Source: Anniella stebbinsi
Taxonomy: Eukaryota > Chordata > Lepidosauria > Squamata > Anniellidae
Assembly: GCA_029215795.1 (NCBI GenBank)
Contig: JARDYH010000002.1
Coordinates: forward strand, 21,073,001 to 21,137,000
Length of the DNA stretch: 64,000 nt
Direction: 5' to 3'
The position numbers were made by a program, and so were the translations under genes. Positions within the stretch are counted from its first letter, which is position 1, and the number at the start of each line of letters is the position of its first letter. Below the pieces are notes generated by a model that saw nothing but the letters and a program-made list of their open reading frames with translations, was not told the origin of the DNA and made no database searches. Positions 54,984 through 64,000 of this stretch are shown in pieces.

Positions 54984-57440
54984 TGAATGAATGAATCTTT
55001 ATTTCAACAGCCAATAGGCCAAAACCTTATTACATTGGATAAAATGAGCATTTCAAAATGAATTATACATTAAAATGTACATACACATCAAATCACAGGA
55101 CAGGCAGTCAAATATTTAAGCTTTTTAACTCAGGTCTAGTCACTGTTAACTATCTGGTTTCTGCAGCTGATTATGATATGGAGAAATTTAGCTACTTGTA
55201 ATGTGATTGGCTTATCTTTACCCTGCAGTAAGATGCTTGTCAGTTTTTGCTGGTGAATCCCACCTATCTTACGTAAAATCAGACCGAGCAGGGTGTTCCT
55301 TGCCTCATTGTAGAAGCTACTTCTTAACAGCATGTGTTCAACTGATTCAACTTCCAAGTGGTGACACGGGCAGTACCTATTAGGGGTGTGCACGGACCCC
55401 CCGGATCGGATCGGGACCCGGATCGGGACCTCCAATTTTGTCCCGGACCGGTTCGGACAAAATCGGAGGCCCCCCGGACCGGATCGAGTCCGATCCCGAT
55501 CCAAAAATCGGAAATTTTTGGATCGGCCGCCATTTTTTTCCCCATAGACTTGCATTGCAATGCAAGTCTATGAGGAAAAAATGGCGGCGGGTGGGTAAGG
55601 GGGGGCCTAACTCCCTCCCCCCCCCGGGGCCGTCCGCTGTGGACGGCCCCGGCAGGTAAACCCCCTCCCCCGCGCTCCCTACCCCCCCTGGGGCCGCCTG
55701 CTTCCATCCGCTGGCGCCCGCGGGCGCCAGCGGATAGAAGCGGACGGCTCCGGGGGGGGGGTAAGCCCCCTTCCCCGCCACTTACCTTCTCGGCACGTCC
55801 GGCGCCGGCGGCTACTACCAGCGGGCTCCGCGGCCTACTCTCGAGTAGCGCGCCGGGTGATGACATCACCCGGCGCGCCACCCTGGAGCAGGCCGCGGAG
55901 CCTGCTGGTAGTAGTAGGCGCCGGCGCCGGACGGGAGCCGCCGGGCCGGGCAGGTAAGGGCCCCCCTCCCCCCTCCCCCCTCCGCGCGCCCCCTCCTCCC
56001 CCCTCCCCCCTCCGCGCGCCCCCTCCTCCCCTCCACGCACCCCCTCCTTACCTTTCCGGCCCGGCGGCTCCCGTCCGGCGCCGGCGCCTACTACTTCCAG
56101 CAGGCTCCGCGGCCTGCTCTAGAGTAGCGCGCCGGGTGATGACATCACCCGGCGCGCCATCCTAGAGCAGGCCGCGGAGCCTGCTGGGAATAGTAGGCGC
56201 CGGCGCCGGACGGGAGCCGCCGGGCCGGAAAGGTAAGGGCCCCCCTCCCCCCTCCGCGCGCCCCCTCCTCCCCTCCACGCACCCCCTCCTTACCTTTCCG
56301 GCCCGGCGGCTCCCGTCCGGCGCCGGCGCCTACTACTACCAGCAGGCTCCGCGGCCTGCTCTAGAGTAGCGCGCCGGGTGATGACATCACCCGGCGCGCC
56401 ACCCTAGAGCAGGCCGCGGAGCCTGCTGGGAATAGTAGGCGCCGGCGCCGGACGGGAGCCGCCGGGCCGGAAAGGTAAGGGCCCCCCTCCCCCCTCCCCC
56501 CTCCGCGCGCCCCCTCCTCCCCTCCACGCACCCCCTCCTTACCTTCCCGGCCCAGTGGCTCCCGTCCGGCGCCGGCGCCTACTACTACCAGCAGGCTCCG
56601 CGGCCTGCTCTAGAGTAGCGCGCCGGGTGATGACATCACCCGGCGCGCCACCCTAGAGCAGGCCGCGGAGCCTGCTAGTAGTAGTAGGCGCCGGCGCCGG
56701 ACGGGAGCCATCGGGCCGAGAAGGTAAGTGCCCCCCTCCTCCCCCCCCCCGCTGTCCACTTTCATCGGCGGGCGCCCGCTGGCGCCCGCCAATGGAAGCG
56801 GCGGTGGGCGCCAGTGGGCGCCCGCCGATCCGCCGATCCGCCGAACCGGTTCGGAGCTTTTTCGGACCGGTTCGGATTGGATCGGCCGATCCAGCTGCGG
56901 GATCGGAAATCGGATAATTTATCCGATTTCCCACTGGACCGGACTCGGATCGTGGATCGGGTCCGATCCAGTGCACATCCCTAGTACCTATCTTCCAGAG
57001 GCAATCCCTTAAATCTACCCTCCAGCAGCTTAGAGGGGAGAATGTTAAATCTGGCAAGTGAGAATGCTCTTCTGTATTTGGGTACTGATAACCAATTCAG
57101 GTATCGGGTTCTCTCTCCACCTGCTCTGGCCATTAGGCCTAGTGTGTAGGGGGAGCATGTTCCACGAGCCATGCTTCTCTGCTCCTGAAGATCAACATCG
57201 AGGATTCTTTGCTTGATAATCCGCCTGGCATAGTCATGGTCCATGTGTAATAGTGGAAAAGGGGAGAGACCCAGGAGGTTTGATTTCTGCACCAGCGCTT
57301 TGGTCCACGGCGATACATAAGAATCTGATAGGACCAGGGACTCCAGGGCTGGTGTAAAACTAGTGGGAGAAATACCAGACAGGTTTCTCATAAAAACCAT
57401 CTGAGCAGGCAAATTGGGGAGTGCACAAAAACTCTGCAAG
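54984..57440 (-). pseudogene. R4-like LINE C-terminal fragment, antisense, split by foldback copy B
   Basis: On the minus strand it reads NLPAQMVFMRNLSGISPTSF, ARRIIKQRILDVDLQEQRSM and RARFNI-like blocks to GLPLEDRY. After the insertion it continues CPCHHLEVESVEHMLLRCS-like sequence (the copy reads MLLRSSFYNEARNTLLGL). Removing 55381-56983 and one GTACCTAT restores the frame. The 3' tail is TTGAAATAAAGATTCATTC at 54990-55010, matching the tail style of the element at 6430-8912. It lies inside the antisense L2 element. Confidence 0.8.
55381..56983. mobile_element. GC-rich foldback hAT-type element, copy B (inverted relative to A)
   Basis: It is flanked by an exact 8-bp duplication, GTACCTAT (55373-55380 and 56984-56991), inside the R4-like LINE. 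Its left end matches the right end of copy A in reverse complement and vice versa. Palindrome centres GGTGATG-A-CATCACC lie near 55863, 56143, 56385 and 56624 (spacings about 280, 240 and 240). The longer first interval comes from an extra CCCCTCCGCGCG-type duplication at 55965-56030. Confidence 0.88.
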
Positions 57441-58201
57441 AAAAATGATCAGAAATGCCACTGTCTAAAACAGTATCTGGAGAAAATTCTAATCCCCTAC
57501 AAATAAGCAAATCCAAAGCTCTACCCACAACATGAGTGGGGGAAGAAGACAACACAGTCCAATTATGCATATGTAATGCAGAAGAGAAGTCCTCCTACAA
57601 CTGTGATTCTTGGTAGATGTTAAAATCCCTTACCATAATACAAGACAAATTAGCATCCAGAGGATAACCAGGTGGAGAATTCATCCAGGAAGCCCAATTC
57701 CGGCATTAGATTTGCGGGGAAATAAATACATGCCAGTCTTACTGCAGGATGTACTAACGAAACGGAGCGGACCTTAAAAGAAGTGGGGACATCAGGTCCA
57801 GTCTGAAGGATCTGTTTACTGGCAAAGATTGACTTAAATACCACTGCAACTCCTCCCCCATGCCCGCCAGGCGAGGGGAGCAGATGTAACCTCCTGTGGA
57901 GAACGTAGTCAAAGCCAAGGATTTGTCCTGAGCAAACCACGTCTCCGCAATGAAGGCAATTGAGATAGATTGATCAGTAAGAAAGTTCAACAAAGTCTCT
58001 GCTTTTTGAACAAGAGATTGGGCATTTTATATTGAACAATGAAGAACAAATTGTGAGCTGTCAGATCGTGAAAGGGTTGCCAATATTCACGAAATAACCA
58101 GCTGCTGCTGTTGAGTAACTCTCTCCTTCGCCCTACGCCTGCAAGGAAGCACTGGGGTAGGCTGAAACTGCTAATAATTCTTGGTGACATGGGGCCAACA
58201 C

Positions 58202-58520
58202 TAGGTTGACCATATGAAAAGGAGGACAGGGCTCCTGTATCTTTAACAGTTTCATAGAAAAAGGAATTTCAGCCAGTGTCATTCGTATATATGCAGAACC
58301 TGGTGAAATTTCTTCATCATCACAGAGTTAAAGCTGCAGAAGCCCTGCCCTCTTTTGTACATGGTCAAGAGGACAGGGCTCCTGCAGCTTTAAGTGTTGT
58401 GATGAAGAGGGAATTTCACCAGGTTCTGTATGCATACGAACGACACCTGCTGAAATTCCCTGTCCTTTGCAACTGTTAAAGATACAGGAGCCCTGTCCTC
58501 ATTTTCATATGGTCACCCTA
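58202..58520. mobile_element. 320-bp palindromic hAT-type MITE, copy 4
   Basis: TAGGTTGACCATATGAAAAG to CATATGGTCACCCTA, with an exact 8-bp duplication GCCAACAC (58194-58201 and 58521-58528). It is inserted in the antisense L2 LINE. Confidence 0.88.
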
Positions 58521-59034
58521 GCCAACACTCCAGGAGTTCGCAAAACTAGCTTCCCAACTCCAATTAAGAACATTTCTTATTTCCAGGCTCTCACGCCTTT
58601 ATTAGATTAAACTTCAGAACAAGCCCATGAAACTTCTCAAATGCCTCCTCAGACGCCTCCTCCTCCTCCTCCTCCTCTCATGCATCGAGCTGTTAGTTCA
58701 GTTAATTCCTGTCAGCTGTACAAAAAATCTTATCAGCAGCCGAAGCAATTTCCAAATGATCCGATAACTAAAAAGAAAAGAAAAATAATTCAACCAAGCA
58801 GATATTATATCCAATAAAATCCCAGCAAAAAGATTCCAGTAAAGTTCAGTACGCTCACTATACTTGCAAGAAATTAAAATTAAAAACGTCGACCATGAGA
58901 TGTTGAGGCTCTGAGAAAAATAGCAGCTCTGTATCAGTGTTTCCGAATTTAGACTTACTTTCTTCAAGGGAACAACATAAAACTCCTCTTTAAACATATA
59001 AAGATACAACATACCAGTATAGTGTGCATGTGTG

Positions 59035-60365
59035 TCAGGGAAGCTTTACATTAACCCAGTGTGTGGCCGCTATAAAGAAGGCAAACTCCATGAGAATAAA
59101 ACTGCCAGGATCATACTGCCTTTATACAAATCTATGGTGCGACCACACTTAGAATGCTGCGTATAGTTTGGGGCAGGATCTACACTACTGCTTTAAAACT
59201 GTTTACATCAGTAGTGACAACTGTTGGGAACCAGGACACACTCCATATACAGTTTTCAAACCATTTTCAAAGTGTCATATCCTGCTTGATGTAGATCTGG
59301 CCCTGGTCACCATTCCCGAAAAAAGATATTGTAGAGCTGGAAAAAATGCAGAAAAGGGCATCTAAAATGATCAAAGGGCTGGAGCATCTCCCCTATGAGG
59401 GAAGGTTACAAAAGCTGGGATTGTTTAGCTTGGAAAAAAGAAGGCTAAGGGGAGACATGATGGAGATGTACAAAATTCTGCATGGTGTGGAGAATGTGGA
59501 TAGGGAGACATTTTTCTCCTTCTCCCATAATACCCGGGGTCATCCCATGAAGCTGATTGGTGGGAGATTCAGGACAGATCAAAGGAAGTACTTCTTCACA
59601 CAGCGCAAAGTTAAACTATGGAATTCTTATGTTCTCAGGCTCCATTGCTGATTGTCCCATTGGGGCACCCCATTAACAACCCCCCCCCTACACACATAAG
59701 GTAATCCAGGGTTCTCTGAAGCACAGTTTAAAGCCACAGGTCTCAAGAAAATTACTTCATCCCTTGTTGAAGTACCGGGGAAGTTGTGAGTCACGCGAAA
59801 CATCACAGTTCTTCATTTTTAATGGCCAGTTCTTTGAAGAGTGTTATTTTTCTTTGAAACAAACCCCTCTCAATCATGAGTCATGGCCTTAAAATATATG
59901 TAGAGAGTGTGTATTGTTCAGATATTACTTTTTGTCACAACCCGTGACAAAGGGTTTGTGAGGAATCTGTTGCTATTCATTTGTACTATTTCTACCAACG
60001 TTCTCTTATATTTCATGACACACCTACACATCTTTTCACACAGCACCTAGCTAAACTCTGGAATTCCCTTCCACAAGAGGAGGCGATGGCCACCACTGTG
60101 GATGGCTTTAAAAGGAGACCAGAGAGGTTCCTGGAGGAGAAGGCTATCAATGGCTACTAGTGCTGATTGCTATGTGCTACCTCCAGTATTTGAGGCAGTA
60201 TGTCTACATACACCATTTGTTGGAGAACAGGGGCAGGTGGCTGCTGTTGCACTCACGTCCTGCTTGTGGGTTTCCTGTGGGCAGCTGGTTGGCGGCTGTG
60301 TGCGCAGAATGTGGACTAGATAAGCCTTTGATTTGTTCCAGCATGGCTCTTCTTATGTTCTTATG
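59035..60365 (+). pseudogene. CR1-like LINE C-terminal fragments
   Basis: 59346-59640 translates as MQKRASKMIKGLEHLPYEGR, LGLFSLEKRRLRGDMMEMYK and KYFFTQRKVKLWNS, the conserved end of CR1 ORF2. Upstream text (ATGGTGCGACCACACTTAGA) is also CR1. A small insertion at 59171-59305 interrupts it. A second, similar start (TTCACACAGCACCTAGCTAA at 60035) leads to the 3' end TTCTTATGTTCTTATG near 60360. Confidence 0.8.
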
Positions 60366-61035
60366 TTTTCTCTTCTTTACATGTCCACTTGTTTCTGTTC
60401 CCCTTTCTCATGCTTTCACACACCCACATGTACCATACACTCTCCAAATGCCTCGTTCCCACTCACTCGCATGCCTCCCTGCTATCATTATCTTTCATAC
60501 CCAAAATGCCATCCTCTCTTCCATAGGGACACCCATCTTCAAAAGTCTTTCCCTGTACAGTCACATACCCTCCACCCACAATCCTCCACTCTCACCCACA
60601 ATCCTTCACTCTCACCCAATTTCCCTCTCATGTGTGCATAGCTTCACTTTTTCTTCCCCTGACTGGTGATATGGGTTTACTGTGGGGTGGAGGATTCTGG
60701 CAAATTTTCCACCGCCCTCAATTGATTTGCAGCACAGCTGCCTCTCTATTTATATTGGCAAAGAAGACCTTTTTCATGACATGTTCATGTTATTGTGTAT
60801 AAGGTTTTCCCAACTGCCAGAAGTAGTTGAATGGAAATATCTGAGAAAAAAAACAATAAAGTGGACCCTGTGTGACTTCACCATTGTAGTAAAACGGAGT
60901 TGGGGATCCTTTGTCAGCCCCCCGGGCAGAACTGGTTCAGGGCAAGCACGTCCAGGGCCTCATGCCAGCCACGAGGGGGGGGGGGGCTACCCAATTGCTG
61001 GCAAGGGACCTCAATGTAATCGCACAGACTCCATT

Positions 61036-61062
61036 CACACACACACACACACACACACACAG
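61036..61062. repeat. (CA)n microsatellite
   Basis: About 13 CA units. Confidence 0.95.
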
Positions 61063-61395
61063 AGTCGTTTGTTGCACACTTGTATACACTCACATACACT
61101 CACTGTCTTACAAATTCAGGCCCCCTCTAGACGATCGATTTAAAGCTCTTTCACAGCGCATTAACGATTTTACCTCTACAGAAACGGAACGCAAATCAAG
61201 GAGTCCAGGCGATTTTTATCCCCGTTGATGCGCATTATCGGATTCGCATTAAATAGCGAATTAAATTAAATTCCTCTCCTATTGCAATGATGACAGTGAA
61301 GCTTTTTCAAAGCCTGATTGCAGTGTGGAAGGGGTGATTTGGGGGGGAGTTGCAGGGTTAGGGAGGGGAGGGTTAGACTTTCCCTCCCCAGTAGT

Positions 61396-61396
61396 G

Positions 61397-61430
<34 letters not shown>
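61396..61430. repeat. (AC)n microsatellite
   Basis: About 15 AC units with one GC break. Confidence 0.93.
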
Positions 61431-61931
61431 TGAAATTAGACTTTTGAAAGCCTCCCTGGAGGGATGAAAGGAAATACTCCCTTGTCTCCAATCCGAGATA
61501 AGCGCAGGGGGTGGATGAAGACCTCCTACAGCTGTATCCAGCCCACGGGCCAGAAGTTGCCTATCCATGCAGTAAAACAAATTCAAAGGATTCCTTGGAA
61601 ATTATTTTTATAGGAATCATTGTAAAAAATTTAAAGCATGACTCAGTAGCATACACTTCCCTTATATCAGATTTAAAGCAAAAAATAAAATAAATATGGA
61701 GGCATTGCAATTGTTAAAATACTAATTTTAGCATGCCTGAACAGCTGTGCACTTAAACATATGCACTTCTTAGCAATAGTCTCTTGAAGAAAGTCAACCC
61801 TGCTTTTTAGATTTGACTGCTATTGTATCCGTTCTGGTTGCTCAATTTGACTTGCATTATACTCCTTTAATGAGTTGGACCTAAACTAAGTAAGTTACGC
61901 ATAGGCCCTATTTAAATCAATGGGACTTGAA

Positions 61932-62045
61932 TCATACGAACATAAGAAGAGCCATGCTGGACCATGGTCCATCTAGTCCAGAACTCTGTTGGCCAACCAG
62001 CTGCCTGTGGGAAATCCCTAAACGCAATAGCACCAATTCCAGTTT
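61932..62045 (-). repeat. CR1-like LINE 3' fragment, antisense
   Basis: GAACATAAGAAGAGCCATGC followed by CCATCTAGTCCAGAACTCTG matches the CR1 3' end seen at 27518 and 60300. Confidence 0.7.
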
Positions 62046-62145
62046 AAAGGCCATGAACCATAAGACATGTTTGTTGCCCAACAATGTGAGCACCTGGATA
62101 GCAGGCCAAACCAGCAGGTACTCAGTCTTCCACAATATGGTGAGA

Positions 62146-62480
62146 TGATGATGATTTATTACATTTATATACCGCCCCATAGCCGAAGCTCTCTGGGTGG
62201 TTTACAAAAATTAAAAGATTGAACACTAAAAAGACAATATACAAAATTTAAAACCATAAACATAAAACAGCTGACATTTAAAACATTTTAAACTGTTAAG
62301 CCTGGCCACAATGTCAATCAAAACCTCAACTTGAGCTGTTCAAATGCCTGGGAGAAAAGAAAAGTTTTGACGTGGCGCCGAAAATATAACAGTGTTGGCG
62401 CCAGGCGGGCCTCATCGGGGAGATCATTCCATAATTGGGAGGCCACCACAGAGAGGGCCCTCTCCCTTGTTGCAAATCAC
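62146..62480 (-). repeat. L2-type LINE 3' end, antisense
   Basis: GATGATGATGATTTATTACA, TATACCGCCCCATAGCCGAA and GCTCTCTGGGTGGTTTACAA, then the GGGGAGATCATTCCATAATT block. Confidence 0.78.
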
Positions 62481-63825
62481 CATCCTCTTTTCTCCTTTGT
62501 TTTGGTGATGCTTGTCCTCTTTTCTGGCAATTCATGAATGGCCACTTTGCCCCTTAGTTCACCTTTCTTTTTCCTCTCCCCAAAATCCAACCCTAGACCC
62601 CTGGCCTCCCTATTCCTGTACATGAACATAGTCTCCTATATCCCTTTTCGGTTCTTAAGCAGAACAGATTTTTGATTTTTCAAGCCTGCCTCAAGTGTCA
62701 CCGTCTTATGACCCAAGCCTCTCAGCACAAAATTGTGACCTTGGTCTCCAACCCTATTGTTCTCTCCACCTTCCACCCCGCAAGCCTTATGTCCGTCCCG
62801 CTCCTTGCCCCTCATTCTATCATTCTTACACGTTACTTCTTCATCAGCCTGCCTTTCCCCGATCACTGCAATCCTCCAGGAGATCCTGCATTTCTCTCCC
62901 TGGTGCCCTTTGGTTCTGCTCCCAGAAAAGGTAACAAGACACAGAAAATACCCAAGTTGAGCTGGAGGTTTTTTGTTGGTTGGTTTGTTTGTTTACCTGT
63001 TTGTTTGTTTTTACAGACAGCTTACGGGACAGATGGAGCGCTCCCCTGGGTCGGGGCCAGTCATCAGAGTGGGCTGTACAAATGGATCACACTGATTAAA
63101 AGGGTTCAAATGATAGGATTTCCCCACACACACAAATAACAACTTTTAAAATATGAACCAACAAAGGTAGAGTTATCAGTTGGTTGTCGCACACCAGACC
63201 TGTTTTTTTTCGTTTTCTTTTCAACGCTGTGAAGTTATGTTATATCAATATTACTGATTGATAAAACACACATTGGTTTAGAACGTAGATAAGACAGAAT
63301 CTAGATAAAATAGAATTTTAAGCTATAAGACTGATTCATAATTATATTGCTAGTTTAAGCCTTCATGTAATTTTGAAGTATTGTGAATTATATCTTTGGA
63401 AGACTACTTTGTAGTATTTGTTTGCCAATTCTATGATAATAACTAGTCCATATTAGATATAAATATCAGTTTTGGTTACAGAGAATGATAACTTGTAATG
63501 TTATAAATTGAGGAAATTAAGCCATGGTATCTTAATAATAGTCAAACTATATGACCCCAGCATTATGTAAGAGAATTTGAAATGCCTTCATGTCTTCTTA
63601 AGTGTATTCTAGGGACCATTATCCTGGTACTAGTTTTACACCATGGAAGATGGTTTTTAGTTAGTATGACAGGTTAAGCATTTGCTGGAATGTTTGTAAG
63701 CAAGCAGTATACATTATGTAGATATTTTCCAGGTTGCTGTTGATAGAATCTACTTCAGTAACCTACAGCAATCAAGTGGTTGCATGATAACATCCTTCTA
63801 ACGTATCCTTCTCTTATTTCTGTAG
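62481..63825. other. SPEF2 last intron, final part
   Basis: TTTG-type short repeats at 62970-63010 and AT-rich unique-looking sequence to the acceptor. Nothing else recognised. Confidence 0.5.
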
Positions 63826-63894
63826 GATTTTAAAATGATTCTGCAGAGAGCGGACCAAACGCAACCACTTAACGGAGATAATGTCATCTTATAA
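63826..63894 (+). CDS. SPEF2: SPEF2 terminal coding exon with stop
   Basis: The acceptor CTTATTTCTGTAG is followed by DFKMILQRADQTQPLNGDNV, two more residues, and TAA at 63892-63894 (22 codons plus stop). (D)(F/I)K(M/I)ILQR matches the SPEF2 C-terminal end that I recall, but the tail after ILQR is shorter and diverged from human. No AATAAA is visible in the remaining 106 bases, so the poly(A) site lies beyond the window. The intron before it is about 19 kb, mostly the L2/R4/foldback nest. Confidence 0.85.
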   Translation, partial: DFKMILQRADQTQPLNGDNVIL

Positions 63895-64000
63895 AGAAGC
63901 TAAAATAAGGGGGTGGGAATAGAAATGTCTTCAAAATACTTTGCTGAATACTGAGGTTAATCCTTACTTGTGGAACTGTGTCCTTCAAGTGGAATAGTAA

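Larger units (their letters stand above)
52768..59030 (-). mobile_element. L2-like LINE, antisense, near full length but nested and decayed
   Basis: Reading right to left, the endonuclease part (57993-57450) has SISIAFIAETWF and SPGGHGGGVAVVF, then TVLDSGISDHF. After the R4 insertion comes a linker (ALDQETLRPFLDWFGPQPLP, 54985-54900). RT follows: LLDLLAAINTILLSWLVSLG, WFSSYLSNRSFSVSLG, VLQSSVLGPVLFCLYILPLS and YADD on 53776-53765, then the thumb (KLNMDKTDVLVF, SRLDYYNSLP). The 3' tail is an (AAT)n run at 52766-52791. The 5' limit beyond 58200 is uncertain. Frameshifts and stops show it is dead. Confidence 0.78.
60366..61931. other. SPEF2 last intron between CR1 fragments
   Basis: Two CA repeats; CACCC/TCTCACCC-rich sequence at 60540-60640. 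No gene recognised. Confidence 0.5.

Noticed and set aside
55136..57057. Long frames through foldback copy B
   Set aside because: Same composition effect. The only real protein-like text is the R4-like LINE at its edges.
60160..60669. 169-codon frame rich in His, Ser and Pro
   Set aside because: It begins in the CR1 3' end and continues through CACCC-rich low-complexity sequence.

Overview
The window is vertebrate nuclear DNA, most likely from a squamate reptile (lizard or snake). It has widely spaced exons with GT/AG borders, CR1, L2 and R4-like LINEs, many hAT-type MITEs with 8-bp target duplications, a DIRS retrotransposon and dense microsatellites. There is no bacterial or plasmid signal. 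Family names are from reading and memory; no search was run.

The host gene is the 3' part of SPEF2 (sperm flagellar protein 2, KPL2) on the + strand. Eight coding exons (1392-1621, 20204-20310, 28198-28380, 39122-39214, 40188-40367, 41131-41373, 44669-44791, 63826-63894) splice into one open frame of about 408 codons ending at TAA 63892-63894. All introns are phase 0 except the first, which is phase 1. Everything else lies in SPEF2 introns.

Layout. 1.6-20 kb: a degraded R4-like LINE (6.43-8.91 kb); a spliced hAT-transposase-derived gene (10.0-12.6 kb) nested in SPEF2 in the same orientation; a CXC-type cysteine-rich fragment (14.4-15.6 kb); MITEs. 20.3-27.1 kb: a nest of an L2-type 3' end, a hAT-type MITE inside it (8-bp duplication CTGATAAA), and inside that a DIRS-like tyrosine-recombinase retrotransposon (about 20824-26806) with intact Gag-like, RT/RNase H/MTase-like and recombinase ORFs and 131-bp inverted repeats that look identical. 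27-42 kb: CR1 and L2 ends, palindromic MITEs, a truncated GC-rich foldback relative (32655), and a 1.4-kb palindromic element with 12-nt periodic arms (34453-35864) that is split by a probable solo LTR. 42.65-44.44 kb: a GC-rich foldback element built of 240-bp palindromic units with an 8-bp target duplication. 45-52 kb: MITEs, SINEs and CR1/L2 ends. 52.8-59.0 kb: an antisense L2-like LINE interrupted by an R4-like LINE, which holds a second, inverted copy of the GC-rich foldback (55381-56983). A 320-bp MITE also sits in the L2. 59.0-63.8 kb: CR1 and L2 pieces, CA repeats, then the terminal SPEF2 exon.

The observations most worth pursuing are the intact, apparently recent DIRS element; the GC-rich foldback family with divergent splice-donor arrays and a relative that carries different termini; the intron-bearing hAT-derived gene that has lost a conserved Glu; and the 12-nt periodic palindrome.
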